The position numbers were made by a program, and so were the translations under genes. The notes under the pieces are model-generated. The model had not been told where the DNA came from and ran no database searches. It saw only the letters and a program-made list of their open reading frames with translations. Below are positions 52,735-62,410 of a DNA stretch of 64,000 nt, in pieces (the stretch's first letter is position 1; every line of letters begins with the position of its first letter). Origin of the DNA: Halobellus sp. LT62 (GTDB lineage: Archaea > Halobacteriota > Halobacteria > Halobacteriales > Haloferacaceae); assembly GCF_037031285.1 (NCBI RefSeq), contig NZ_JAYEZO010000001.1, forward strand, positions 124,001-188,000, given 5' to 3'.

Positions 52735-54492
52735 ATGGACGACGCTGCAGCGGACAGTGCGGGGACGCGCGAAGTAACGGCCGCCGAAGTGATGCTCCGG
52801 TCACTCCGCGAGTACGACGTCGAGTACGTGTTCGGGAACTTCGGAACCGACCATCCGCCGCTCTTGGAGGCGGCGGCGCGGCTCCGCGAGGAGGACCCGG
52901 ACGCCATCCCGGAGTTCGTGCTCTGTCCCCACGAGTCGGGGGCGTTGAGCGCGGCCTCGGGCTATGCGGCGGTGACCGGTCGCCCGCAGGCGGTGTTCGT
53001 CCACGTCGACGTCGGGACGCAGAACCTCGGCGCGATGGTGCACAACGTCCACCGCGGCGACGTCCCCGTCTTCATTTTCGCGGGGCTCGCGCCGATCACC
53101 CACGGCGACGAACCGGGAGCCCGTTCCAGCGGCATCCAGTACATTCAGGATGTCTACGATCAAGAGGCGATCCTCGAACAGTACTGCCGGTGGACCGGCG
53201 AGTACCGGCCGCCGGCCGACCCCGACGAGTTCGTCGCCCGCGCGCTGACGCTCGCGTCGACGCCGCGACAGGGCCCTAGCTATCTCACCGCCACCCGCGA
53301 GGCGCTCGAAACGCCCGTCGACGCGACGCCGGGATCGCGCTCGGTCACGAGCGCTCGACCCGTCGCTGCCGACGAGGAGACGATCGACCGGCTCGCGTCG
53401 GTGGTTCGCGAGGCCGACGCGCCGCTCGTCGTGACCAGTAAGCTCGGAGCCAACCGGGTCGACGAATCGGTCGAGCAGCTCGTCAACTTCGCGGAGGCCG
53501 CGGGCGCGGGTGTCGTCGAGCAGCGCCCCACTGCGCTGAACTTCCCGCGGACGCACGACCTCCACGTCGGCTTCGCGCCGCGCGACGCGATGGACGCGGC
53601 GGACCTCGTCGTGATCGCCGACGCCGACGTTCCGTGGGAACCGGACGCGGAGCCGCCGGTCGACGCCGACGTCCCGATCGTTCACGTCGACATCGACCCC
53701 GAGAAGCGGCACTACCCACTGTGGGACTTCGAGATCGATCTCCCGGTCCGCGCCGATCCCGGGGCGACGCTCGGGGCGGTCGCCGACCGGCTCGAACCGG
53801 CGGGAGACACGGGCGAGGTCGGCGGCGACGGAACCGACGACGCCCACGCCCGCGCGGAGACGTGGCGCACCCGCCACGACGAGCGACTGACCGAACGCGC
53901 GGCGGCGCTGGAGGAGGCGTACGACAGCGACACGCTGACGCCCGCCGTGTTGACGGACGCGATCGACGGGATCCTCGACGAGTCGACGATCGTCCTCAAC
54001 GAGACGACGACGAACAAGCGCACGGTGTTGGAGCATCTGGACCTCGAACGCCCGGGAAGTTACCGCTCGCCGTACGGGTCCGGGTTGGGCTGGGCTCCCG
54101 GCGCGGCGACCGGCGTCAAGATGGCCGCGCCGGACCACACCGTCATCACGCTCGTCGGCGACGGTTCCTACGTCTTCTCGAATCCGACCGCCTCGGCGTG
54201 GATGGCGGCCGCCCACGACGCGCCGTCGCTGACGGTCGTGTACAACAACTCGCGGTGGAACGCCGTCCGGACGTCGACGCTCGATCAACACCCCGACGGC
54301 AGCGCCGCGGCCGCGGACGTCCCCGAGAGCAAGTTCGATCCGGCGCTGGATCTCTCGCACGCCGCGCACGTCGCGGACGCGCACACCGCAGTCGTCGATT
54401 CGGTCGCCTCGCTCGAAACCGACCTGCAGGACGCGCTCGCTGCCGTCGAAGGCGGCACGCCGGCCGTCTTGGACGTCCGCGTCGAGCAGTAA
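52735..54492 (+). CDS. Thiamine-diphosphate enzyme, decarboxylase-like
   Basis: 585 residues in the pyruvate oxidase/acetolactate synthase/decarboxylase superfamily. The N-terminal Pyr domain has catalytic Glu67 in CPHESGALSAASGYA, so it is not glyoxylate carboligase, which lacks this Glu. The cofactor motif GDG...NN is visible in VGDGSYVFSNPTASAWMAAA to VVYNNSRWNA. The exact reaction (2-oxo acid decarboxylation or acyl transfer) is unknown; benzoylformate decarboxylase-like, sulfoacetaldehyde acetyltransferase-like and related enzymes are alternatives. Lies before the convergent aminotransferase and in the same island as the hydroxyacid dehydrogenases. Confidence 0.85.
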   Translation: MDDAAADSAGTREVTAAEVMLRSLREYDVEYVFGNFGTDHPPLLEAAARLREEDPDAIPEFVLCPHESGALSAASGYAAVTGRPQAVFVHVDVGTQNLGAMVHNVHRGDVPVFIFAGLAPITHGDEPGARSSGIQYIQDVYDQEAILEQYCRWTGEYRPPADPDEFVARALTLASTPRQGPSYLTATREALETPVDATPGSRSVTSARPVAADEETIDRLASVVREADAPLVVTSKLGANRVDESVEQLVNFAEAAGAGVVEQRPTALNFPRTHDLHVGFAPRDAMDAADLVVIADADVPWEPDAEPPVDADVPIVHVDIDPEKRHYPLWDFEIDLPVRADPGATLGAVADRLEPAGDTGEVGGDGTDDAHARAETWRTRHDERLTERAAALEEAYDSDTLTPAVLTDAIDGILDESTIVLNETTTNKRTVLEHLDLERPGSYRSPYGSGLGWAPGAATGVKMAAPDHTVITLVGDGSYVFSNPTASAWMAAAHDAPSLTVVYNNSRWNAVRTSTLDQHPDGSAAAADVPESKFDPALDLSHAAHVADAHTAVVDSVASLETDLQDALAAVEGGTPAVLDVRVEQ

Positions 54493-54543
54493 TCTAAAAA
54501 AAACGTGTGAATCGCGGGCGCGGTCGACCGCGCCGTTCCGGAC

Positions 54544-55686
54544 TTACGCCTCGTAGCCCTGATTCTTCAGCGCCTCTTCGAGCGCCGACAGGACGAATTC
54601 GATGTTCTTCCGTTGGGCCGAGTAGCCCATACAGCCGATCCGGAGGATCTCCCCGTCCAGATCGCCGAGTCCGCTGGCGATTTCGAGGTTGTGCTCCTCC
54701 TGTAGCTCGGCGAGCAGCTTCCCGTCGTCGACGCTGTCGGGGATGCGCACCGCGTTCAGCGAGGGCAGCCAGAACTCGTCGTCGGAGTTCATCTCGAGGC
54801 CCAGCTCTTCGAGCCCGGCCTTCAGCTCGCCCGCGACCTCGCGGTGTCGCTCCCAGCGGTTTTCGAGGCCTTCCTCGGCCACTAGCTGGAGCGCCTCGCG
54901 GAGCGCGTAGACGTTCGTGATCGGCGCAGTGTGGTGATACGACCGGTCCTCGCCCCAGTATCCCTCCAAGAGCGAGAGGTCGAGATACCAAGATCGAACC
55001 TCGGTGTCGCGGCCGAGCACCTTCTCCATCGCCCGGTCGTTGAGCGTGAGCGGGCTCGCGCCCGGCGGGCAGGAGAGGCACTTCTGACCGCCCGAGTACG
55101 CGACGTCGATGTCCCACTCGTCGACGCGCAGTTCGACGCCGCCGAGCGAGGTCACGCAGTCGGCGACGACGTAGGCGTCGTGTTCGTGCGCGATGCTCGT
55201 GAGCTCTGCGACCTGCGGTTGGAGCACGCCCGTACTCGTCTCGGCGTGGACGAACCCGAACACGTCGGGGTCGTGACGGTCAAACGCGCTCGCGACGTCG
55301 TCGGGATCGAGCGGTTCGCCCCACGGCGCGTCGACGTGGACGACCTCGCCGCCCGCGCGCCGCGCCATCGACTCCATTCGGCCGCCGAAGTAGCCGTTCG
55401 TCGGGACGAGCACGGTGTCGCCGGGTTCGACGAGGTTCCCGAACGCCGTCTCCATCGACGCCGAGCCGGTGCCGCTGACCGGGATCGTCCAGCGGTTCTC
55501 CGTCTGGAACGTGTATCGGAGCAGGTCTTGGACCTCGTTCATAATCTCGATGAACGCGGGGTCGAGATGGCCGATAAGCGGTGCACTCATAATTCGGAGC
55601 ACTCGCGGGTGGACCTCACTCGGCCCCGGTCCCATCAACGTTCGTTCCGGCGGATTAAGCGGGTCGGTGTCTGGTGCGTCCAGCAT
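54544..55686 (-). CDS. Alanine-glyoxylate/serine-pyruvate-type aminotransferase
   Basis: 380 residues from the ATG at 55686, which is 29 nt from a TATA-like box. It is a PLP enzyme of class V. MGPGPSEVHPRVL and PVSGTGSASMETAFGNLV are family marks, the PLP Lys is K202 in GGQKCLSCPPG, and VAYSGG precedes it. It moves an amino group between a 2-oxo acid (glyoxylate, pyruvate or similar) and an amino acid. Relatives include ureidoglycine-glyoxylate transaminase, so a purine role is possible but nothing else here supports it. Convergent with the TPP enzyme; divergent from the EamA gene. Confidence 0.88.
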   Translation of the reverse strand: MLDAPDTDPLNPPERTLMGPGPSEVHPRVLRIMSAPLIGHLDPAFIEIMNEVQDLLRYTFQTENRWTIPVSGTGSASMETAFGNLVEPGDTVLVPTNGYFGGRMESMARRAGGEVVHVDAPWGEPLDPDDVASAFDRHDPDVFGFVHAETSTGVLQPQVAELTSIAHEHDAYVVADCVTSLGGVELRVDEWDIDVAYSGGQKCLSCPPGASPLTLNDRAMEKVLGRDTEVRSWYLDLSLLEGYWGEDRSYHHTAPITNVYALREALQLVAEEGLENRWERHREVAGELKAGLEELGLEMNSDDEFWLPSLNAVRIPDSVDDGKLLAELQEEHNLEIASGLGDLDGEILRIGCMGYSAQRKNIEFVLSALEEALKNQGYEA

Positions 55687-55710
55687 ATGATGCCATACGT
55701 AACACGGCCC

Positions 55711-55720
55711 AAATAAAAAC
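55711..55720 (-). promoter_or_regulatory. TATA-like box of the aminotransferase
   Basis: On the minus strand GTTTTTATTT, centred 29 nt before the start at 55686; decides that start. Confidence 0.5.
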
Positions 55721-55823
55721 ATATGCATCCGTCCGATTCTGACGCCGTCCCGCGGGCGAGGAGACACCCGGTCGCGGCGGAGTTACGAAAGAGTATTACA
55801 GCGCGGCGAAGACGCTCTCACAC

Positions 55824-56732
55824 ATGGCCGAGATCTCACACCTTCTGGCGGTCGGGCTGGCGATCGGTGCGGCGGTCTCCTCGGCCACGTCGAACCTGAG
55901 CGTGCGGAAGGGAACGGACGACGGCGAGACCGTGGACGCGATCTTCGTCGTCGCGATCGTCAACGTGCTCGTCTTACTCCCGGTCGTCGCGGTGCGATAC
56001 TACCCCGACTACGAGCTGACGTGGCTCTCGTTGGTCTCGTTTGCGATTGCCGGGGTCCTCGGCACGCTGATCGGCCGCGCGCTGAACTTCGTCAGCATCG
56101 ACAAGATCGGCGCGAGCCGCACCGCACCGATCGTGGCCTCGTGGGCGCTCATCTCGACCGTCCTCGGCGTCGTCTTCCTCGACGAGACGCTCACGGCCGT
56201 CCACGGCGTCGGCGTCCTCCTCGTCGTCGTCGGCGTCGCCGTCATCGCGTGGAAGACGAGCAACTACAACCCCGATAACCTCCCCCGGCGCGAGCTCCTC
56301 ATCGGCATTCTGATCCCGTTCGGGGCCGCGGTCGCCGTCGGCTGGGAGCCGATCTTCGCGAACGTCGGCTTCGACGAGGGGACGCCGCCGATGGTCGGGC
56401 TCGCGGTGAAGTCGCTCGCCGCCGCGCTCGGCTTCGCGCTGTATCTCTGGTGGGACGACGACCTCCCGGACCGGTCGGTCTTCCGCGGGACCAGCGCCCG
56501 CTGGTTCGTCTTCGCGGGGCTCACGAACACGCTGTTCCTCCTCGGCTACTACGTCGCGCTGTCGATCGCCCCGGTGAACATCGTCAGCCCGATCGTCGTG
56601 ACGAACACGCTGTTCGTCGTCGTGCTCGCGGCGCTGTTTATGCCGAAACGACTCGAACGCGTCTCGTGGCAACTGTTCGCCGCCGCCGGGGTCGTGGTGA
56701 CCGGCGTGCTACTCATCACCGCTGTCGGGTGA
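55824..56732 (+). CDS. EamA/DMT family membrane transporter
   Basis: 302 residues with about ten membrane segments in two EamA halves, for example VGLAIGAAVSSATSNLSVR at the start, NFVSIDKIGASRTAPIVASWALI in the first half, and FVFAGLTNTLFLLGYYVALS later in the second. Drug/metabolite transporters of this kind move small organic molecules, often outwards, so it may export an intermediate of the island. A TATA-like TATTACA lies about 28 nt upstream of the start. Substrate unknown. Confidence 0.88.
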   Translation: MAEISHLLAVGLAIGAAVSSATSNLSVRKGTDDGETVDAIFVVAIVNVLVLLPVVAVRYYPDYELTWLSLVSFAIAGVLGTLIGRALNFVSIDKIGASRTAPIVASWALISTVLGVVFLDETLTAVHGVGVLLVVVGVAVIAWKTSNYNPDNLPRRELLIGILIPFGAAVAVGWEPIFANVGFDEGTPPMVGLAVKSLAAALGFALYLWWDDDLPDRSVFRGTSARWFVFAGLTNTLFLLGYYVALSIAPVNIVSPIVVTNTLFVVVLAALFMPKRLERVSWQLFAAAGVVVTGVLLITAVG

Positions 56733-56875
56733 ACGAACGCCTCGGAGGGAGCCAGCATCGCAGGCGAATCGGTGTCCTCGGAGGGGGTCGGCGAATACGG
56801 TCGCCGTCTCGTCATTGATTGGTGTCTCACGTCACAACCCCCAACTTTACGTCGTCGGATCGCAACCGCTGACGT

Positions 56876-59860
56876 ATGTCACAAAAGACCATCTCTGGAT
56901 CCGATGGGATCACTTCGCCTCCGTCGCCCCGAGATGAAGTCCCGGAGTATCGAGAGTTGGCCGCGGCCCTCCGTGCGGGCGTCGAGGGCGCGGTCCGCTT
57001 CGACGAGTACGCCCAGATCCTCTATGCCACGGACGGAAGTATCTACCAAGCCCGCCCGGCCGGCGTCGTCGAACCGAAAGGCGTCGACGACGTCCGCGCC
57101 GCGGTTTCGATCGCCGCCGACCACGACGTCCCGGTCATCGCCCGTGGGACCGGCTCTTCGCTCGGCGGACAGGCCGTCGGCCCCGGTTGTCTCGTTCTCG
57201 ACGTCTCGACGCACATGGACGATATCGTCGAAATCGATCCCGACGAACAGCGCGCGGTCGTCCAGCCCGGCGTCGTGCAGGATCACTTGGACCGACGGCT
57301 GGCCGAAGACGGCCTGAAGTTCGCGCCCGATCCGGCGTCCTCGAACCGCGCGACGATCGGCGGCGGCATCGGGAACAACTCGACCGGCGCGCACTCGGTC
57401 AGATACGGCATCACCGACGCGTACACCGAGCGGTTGAAAGTGGTGCTCGCCGACGGCAGCCTCATCGAGACGAGAGAGATCGTGCTCGACGGCCCCGAGT
57501 GGGAGGAACTCGTCGAATCGGACACGCGCGAGGCCGAACTGCACCGCACCGTTCGTCAGATGGTCGAGGAGAACGCCGAAGAGATCGACGCGCGCTACCC
57601 CGATCTGAAGCGGAACGTCTCGGGGTACAACCTCAACAAGGCGATCTACGAGAACGACGCCGGCGACGACGTCATCAACCTCTCGAAGCTGTTCGTCGGC
57701 GCGGAGTCGACCCTCGGCGTCGTCGTCGAGGCCGAACTATCGCTCGTCACGAAACCCGAGGAGACCGCCTTAGCGCTGTACTGCTTCGACGACCTGATCG
57801 CCGCGCTCGAAGCCGTTCCCCGGGCGCTCGAACACGACGTGAGCGCGGTGGAGTTGATGGATTCGGAGGTGTTCCGACTGGCCCGCGAGTCCGAGCAGTA
57901 CGCCCGCTACGAGGAGCCGATTCCGGAGGGCACCGCCGCGAGCCTGATGGTCGAGTTCGACTCGGAACTCGTCGACGGTTTCGAGGGTGCGATCGCCGAG
58001 GTGAACGCGCGGTTCGTCGACGACGGCGACGCCTTCGATGTGATCGAAGCGTACACCGACGAGGCGCAGGCGGACCTCTGGAAACTCCGTAAGGCGGCGA
58101 TCCCCCTACTGATGAGCCTCGAAGGCGACCCGAAGCCGTACCCGTTCATCGAGGACGCCACGGTCCCGCCCGAGGAACTGGCCGAGTACACGCAGAAGTT
58201 CATGGACATCCTCGATGAGCACGGGACGTCGGCGGCGTACTTCGCGCACGCGGGCAGCGGCACGCTGCACATCCGCCCGATCCTCTCGTTGAAAGAAGAT
58301 CAGGGCGTCCAGACGATGCGCTCGATCACCGACGACGTCACCGACATCGTCGTCGAGCACCACGGCGCGTTCTCCGGCGAGCACGGCGACGGGCTCGCCC
58401 GAACCGAGTTCAACCCGAAGATGTACGGTCAGCAGCTCTGGACGGCGTTTCAAGAGCTCAAAACGGCGTTCGACCCCGACTGGCGGATGAATCCGGGGAA
58501 GGTCGTCTACCGCGAGGACGATCCGACCGATATGCGCGAGCACCTGCGCTACGGAGCGTCCTACTCCTCGATCGAACCGCAGACGAAACTCGATTTCTCG
58601 GCGGAAGGCGGGTTCTCCCACCTCGTCGAACTGTGTAACGGTTGCGGGACGTGTCGCCAGCAGGAAACCGACGTGATGTGTCCGACGTACCGCGCGACCG
58701 ACGACGAGTTGGCGACGACGCGCGGGCGGGCGAACATGCTCCGCGCGGCGATCAGCGGCGAGATTTCCGAGGAGCGGCTGACCGATTCCGACTTCCAAGA
58801 AGACGTGTTAGACCTCTGCGTCGGCTGTAAAGGGTGTAAATCGGACTGTCCGACCGGCGTCGATCTGGCGAAGCTCAAGACCGAGCTCAAACATCAGTAC
58901 CACGAGGAGAAGGGCGCGAGCCTGCGATCGAAACTGTTCGGCAATATCGACGCCGCCTCGAAGTGGGGCTCCCGACTCGCCCCACTGTCGAACTGGGCGA
59001 CGTCGCTTCCGGGCTCCGGCGTCGTGATGGAGCGGGTCTTCGGCATCGCCCCCGACCGATCGCTGCCGCCGTTCGCCGACGAATCGCTCGTCGAGTGGTT
59101 CCAGCGCCGCGAGCCGAGCATCTCGGAAGCTGCGGCTGACAGGAAGGTCGTGCTGTTCCCGGACACGTACACGAACTACAGCTACCCCGAACCCGGAAAG
59201 GCGGCGGTTCGGGTGCTCGAAGCCGCCGGTGTTCACGTCCGTATTCCGTCAGATCTCGGACCCAGCGGGCGGGCGGCCTACTCTGTCGGGCTGTTAGATC
59301 ACGCGGCCGACCGGGCCCGGCGAAACGTCGACGCCTTCACGAGGTATCTCGACGACGGTTGGGAGATCGTCGCGGTCGAACCGAGCGACGCCGTGGTCTT
59401 CCAAGACGAGTACACCACGCTCCTCAGCGACTCCGACGCCGAGCGTGTATCGCGGCACGCCTACGGCATCTGCGAGTACCTCGACGTCCACCGACTCGTC
59501 GAGGACCTGCCGGTCCAGACCGATCCCATCTCCGAGTCGCTCGCGTACCACGGCCACTGCCATCAGCACGCGGCCGGAAAGGACCACCACGCGGTCGGCG
59601 TGCTCAGGCGGGCCGGCTACGAGGTCGACCCGCTCGATTCGGGCTGCTGTGGGATGGCCGGAAGCTTCGGATACGAGGCCGAACACTACGAGGTGTCGAA
59701 GTCGATCGCGGAGCTGCTGTTCGATAAAATCCGAGCGAGCGAGGCGACGCAGGTGGTCGCCCCCGGCGGCTCTTGTCGCAGTCAAATCGGCGACGGGCCG
59801 CTCGTCGACGAGCATCCGCCGCACCCGATCGAACTCGTCGCACAGGCGCTCGGCCGGTAA
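56876..59860 (+). CDS. FAD- and [4Fe-4S]-binding 2-hydroxyacid dehydrogenase
   Basis: 994 residues, a fusion of a GlcD/Dld-like FAD part and a GlpC/LldE-like iron-sulfur part. The N-terminal half has the FAD-binding PCMH domain (ARGTGSSLGGQAVGPG, DPASSNRATIGGGIGNNSTG) and the FAD-oxidase C domain (to about residue 545). Clusters follow at C587 (CNGCGTCRQQ...) and C648 (CVGCKGCKSDCP), then one clear CCG box at 924-926 (GCCGMAGSFG) with HGHCHQHAAG upstream. Such fusions oxidise D-lactate, glycolate or other 2-hydroxy acids and pass electrons to quinone or another carrier. The substrate here may be the pathway's hydroxy acid. Confidence 0.9.
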   Translation: MSQKTISGSDGITSPPSPRDEVPEYRELAAALRAGVEGAVRFDEYAQILYATDGSIYQARPAGVVEPKGVDDVRAAVSIAADHDVPVIARGTGSSLGGQAVGPGCLVLDVSTHMDDIVEIDPDEQRAVVQPGVVQDHLDRRLAEDGLKFAPDPASSNRATIGGGIGNNSTGAHSVRYGITDAYTERLKVVLADGSLIETREIVLDGPEWEELVESDTREAELHRTVRQMVEENAEEIDARYPDLKRNVSGYNLNKAIYENDAGDDVINLSKLFVGAESTLGVVVEAELSLVTKPEETALALYCFDDLIAALEAVPRALEHDVSAVELMDSEVFRLARESEQYARYEEPIPEGTAASLMVEFDSELVDGFEGAIAEVNARFVDDGDAFDVIEAYTDEAQADLWKLRKAAIPLLMSLEGDPKPYPFIEDATVPPEELAEYTQKFMDILDEHGTSAAYFAHAGSGTLHIRPILSLKEDQGVQTMRSITDDVTDIVVEHHGAFSGEHGDGLARTEFNPKMYGQQLWTAFQELKTAFDPDWRMNPGKVVYREDDPTDMREHLRYGASYSSIEPQTKLDFSAEGGFSHLVELCNGCGTCRQQETDVMCPTYRATDDELATTRGRANMLRAAISGEISEERLTDSDFQEDVLDLCVGCKGCKSDCPTGVDLAKLKTELKHQYHEEKGASLRSKLFGNIDAASKWGSRLAPLSNWATSLPGSGVVMERVFGIAPDRSLPPFADESLVEWFQRREPSISEAAADRKVVLFPDTYTNYSYPEPGKAAVRVLEAAGVHVRIPSDLGPSGRAAYSVGLLDHAADRARRNVDAFTRYLDDGWEIVAVEPSDAVVFQDEYTTLLSDSDAERVSRHAYGICEYLDVHRLVEDLPVQTDPISESLAYHGHCHQHAAGKDHHAVGVLRRAGYEVDPLDSGCCGMAGSFGYEAEHYEVSKSIAELLFDKIRASEATQVVAPGGSCRSQIGDGPLVDEHPPHPIELVAQALGR

Positions 59861-60031
59861 TCCGTCGATTCTACGATTCCGATTTCATATGGTAAAACGG
59901 AATTTGACTCAGTCAGCTCTCCACCGAGATATCGTTATGCGATTGCAGACAATATGACAACTGTACATATGTTATGCTATCGCCTGTGGGTGACGACACC
60001 GACGATTCCGAACTTCGACGGAGGGGACGGC

Positions 60032-60796
60032 TCAGGAGTACGTGTGCCGTAACTCGATGAGATTCGCGGTGTTTCTGATCTCATCGACGTACCTCTGTTG
60101 CTCCTCCTCAGTCGCGAGTTGGCTCTTCGGGACTGAGATACTGATCGCGCCCTGTACGACGTTTTCGTCCGTGAGAATCGGTGCTGCGACGCAGCGCAGT
60201 CCGCGCCAGTTCTCCTCGTCGTCGAAGGCGTAGCCCTGCGTCGCGATTCTTCCGAGTTCCTCGGAGAGTTCGTCCTCGTCAGTGATCGAGTTCTCGGTCG
60301 TCGCGGGAAGCCCTCGATCAGCGACAATCTCCGCGACGCGAGACTGCGGGAGGTGAGCGAGTATCGCCTTCCCGAGCCCCGAATTGTGCAGCGTGAGCTG
60401 ACTGCCGACGTGCGTATCGATCTCGACGGCTTCGTCGCCCTTCGCACGATAGAGCACGACACCCAGTCCCCGCTCGTGGGTCGCGAGCGTGACCAGCGTC
60501 CCCGTCTCTTCGGCGAGCTGATCGAGTTTTGGTTTCGCCGCGTCGTACAGGTCGACCTCGTTCCGGAGGACGCCCCCGATGTGGAGGAACTGCAGACTCA
60601 ACCGGTACCGATCGCCGTCTTTGATCACGTACTCGTGCTCGCGAAGCGTCGAGAGGTGGTTGTGGACCGTGCTCTTGTTCAACTCCAGTTCGTCGGCCAC
60701 CTCTCGCAGATGAGCGGATCGACGCCGCTTGAGAACGTCGATGATCGCGACCGTTTTTTCGAGGGATTTGATCGGATGATTCGCAGGCGCGGCCAT
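60032..60796 (-). CDS. IclR family transcriptional regulator 2
   Basis: 254 residues from the ATG at 60796. Winged helix about residues 8-75 (IKSLEKTVAIIDVLKRRRSAHLREVADEL, TVHNHLSTLREHEYV), effector domain about 85-250 (VGSQLTLHNSGLGKAILAHL and GLRCVAAPILTDENVVQGAISI). It is separated from module D by a 513-bp divergent gap and is the obvious candidate to control that module. The first IclR (44064) is its paralogue at the family level. Confidence 0.9.
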   Translation of the reverse strand: MAAPANHPIKSLEKTVAIIDVLKRRRSAHLREVADELELNKSTVHNHLSTLREHEYVIKDGDRYRLSLQFLHIGGVLRNEVDLYDAAKPKLDQLAEETGTLVTLATHERGLGVVLYRAKGDEAVEIDTHVGSQLTLHNSGLGKAILAHLPQSRVAEIVADRGLPATTENSITDEDELSEELGRIATQGYAFDDEENWRGLRCVAAPILTDENVVQGAISISVPKSQLATEEEQQRYVDEIRNTANLIELRHTYS

Positions 60797-61172
60797 ACCC
60801 ACCCTACCACGTGACCCTACATCAATGTTTACTATTGGATAATGCGTTCCCTGCGCTGGTATCACCTCGCCCGCATTCGATCCTCAACTGTCGTTTGGCC
60901 GGTCGTGTACGCTCGCGGTGTGATGTTCTTCAGCTAGTGATCTCCTGAAACGCAATCTGTTTTGTATTAGATAATACCACAACCGAAAGCTGAGTCCGAC
61001 GTTATCAGAGACCCAACCGCTCGGAAAAACTCGCTTATGTGGGGTAAATCCGGTAAACAGAGCGTCTGCACGCGGTTTCGATTGATCCGATTCTTTCGGC
61101 TTTATCGGAGTATATCGGATGGCTCTGCGTCAGAAGTTCCAGTCTTTTCTGCTACCTGAACCTAAACTCACA

Positions 61173-61185
61173 CACTCAGTGAGTG
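61173..61185. promoter_or_regulatory. Palindrome upstream of module D
   Basis: CACTCA and TGAGTG form six-base arms about a central G. It is 125-137 nt before the start of amidohydrolase D, possible regulator site; chance is not excluded. Confidence 0.35.
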
Positions 61186-61273
61186 ACGGCTACACCGTGG
61201 TTTTCGGGCGTGTTGAGGTCGCTCGGGTGATATCGGTCGAACGACGCTGCGCCAAACCGCCCGTCCCAACGGA

Positions 61274-61283
61274 AAGATTATTA
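61274..61283 (+). promoter_or_regulatory. TATA-like box of module D
   Basis: An AGATTATTAG-type stretch centred about 31 nt before the ATG at 61310; predicts a leaderless transcript. Confidence 0.45.
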
Positions 61284-61309
61284 GTGTTCGACCTCACCGC
61301 TGAGGCAGT

Positions 61310-62404
61310 ATGAAACTCGGACGATTCGTCGTTGACACGCACGTTCATGGTCAGCGACACGCTGTCAGATTCAGTCAGAGCGACGAAGACGCGGAGTACT
61401 CTCGCCTCGGCGAGTTGATGCACACCGCGACGCCGGCCGACGAGGCCGACGAGGACGACGCGGTCATCGTCTACGACAACTCCGACCGACTCGTCTACGA
61501 CATGGACTCCTACGGCGTCGATATGTCGCTTCTGCTCCCCGCCTTCGGGATGACGAACGAGATAAACAAACAGATCATCGACAAGCATCCCGACAAGTTC
61601 GTCGCGTGCGCGTACCCCGTCCAGACGAAGAAGGCCGCGATGCGCGGCGAGGAAGAATGGACGACCGAACGGGCCGTCGAAGAGCTCGATGAGGTGCTCT
61701 CGTGGGACGGGATGGTCGGTATTGGTGAATTCATGCCGTCGGACCCGCTGGTCGAAGAGCGGATGACGTGGCGAGAGCGGAAAAAGGAGATCCGCCAATA
61801 CTTCGATGTCGCCGCCAAGCACGACGTGCCGATTCGTTGGCACCCCGGCGCTGCGTCCGGCTATCAGGCCGGTGGCCTCCGCGAACAGGACAAACTCCCG
61901 GACTGGCGCGACCCGCTCAACGCGACGGACATCATCCACGAGTATCCCGACGTCGACCTCGTGTTCGAGCACGGCGGCATCCAAGGTCACTGGCGGTACA
62001 ACGTCGAGCGCGCGTGTATGGTCGCGGCACAGCACGACAACGTCTACCTCGAAGTCGGCCTGTGGTGGGACGACATCCTCAACCGCCCGATGAACGACCC
62101 CGACATCGGTCCCGACCAGCTGATGTGGGGCACCGACTGGGGCGCGTCCATGGTCGCGAAGGGGAACAACTCCGACAGCCCGATGGACTACCCGTCGATG
62201 CGCTGGGAGCAGTTCAGCGCTGACGGCGTCCCCGCTCACCAGCCGGATTACTGGGGCACGTCGCTGCGGATGCTGAACAAGTACGCGATGGATCACAACA
62301 TCCCACAGGACGAACTCAACAAGATTCTCGGCGGCAACTTCTGTGACATCTACGACATCGAGCCGCCGCACAATCGCCTCTTCCCAGAGTTCATCGACAA
62401 GTAG
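61310..62404 (+). CDS. Amidohydrolase (COG2159-like), module D
   Basis: 364 residues. Metal ligands: HVH (VDTHVHGQRHAV), RWHPGAA, FEHGGIQGHW and WGTDWGASM, as in the other copies. It shares NEINK, MTNEINKQIIDKHPDKFVA, GEEEW and NRPMNDPDIGPDQLMWG. The divergence from A/B suggests a different or older copy. It begins a two-gene unit with the ligase after 6 bp. It is activated, I infer, by the divergent IclR 2. The substrate is unknown; members of COG2159 act as decarboxylases or hydrolases on aromatic or cyclic acids. Confidence 0.87.
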   Translation: MKLGRFVVDTHVHGQRHAVRFSQSDEDAEYSRLGELMHTATPADEADEDDAVIVYDNSDRLVYDMDSYGVDMSLLLPAFGMTNEINKQIIDKHPDKFVACAYPVQTKKAAMRGEEEWTTERAVEELDEVLSWDGMVGIGEFMPSDPLVEERMTWRERKKEIRQYFDVAAKHDVPIRWHPGAASGYQAGGLREQDKLPDWRDPLNATDIIHEYPDVDLVFEHGGIQGHWRYNVERACMVAAQHDNVYLEVGLWWDDILNRPMNDPDIGPDQLMWGTDWGASMVAKGNNSDSPMDYPSMRWEQFSADGVPAHQPDYWGTSLRMLNKYAMDHNIPQDELNKILGGNFCDIYDIEPPHNRLFPEFIDK

Positions 62405-62410
62405 CGAACG

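Larger units (their letters stand above)
60797..61309. other. Divergent regulatory region, IclR 2 / module D
   Basis: 513 bases, no credible gene. It contains a palindrome CACTCA-G-TGAGTG (61173-61185), several ATCGGA words around 61090-61125, and a TATA-like AAAGATTATTAG (about 61272-61283) some 29 nt before the module D start. The long gap with several possible sites suggests multi-site IclR regulation. Confidence 0.5.
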
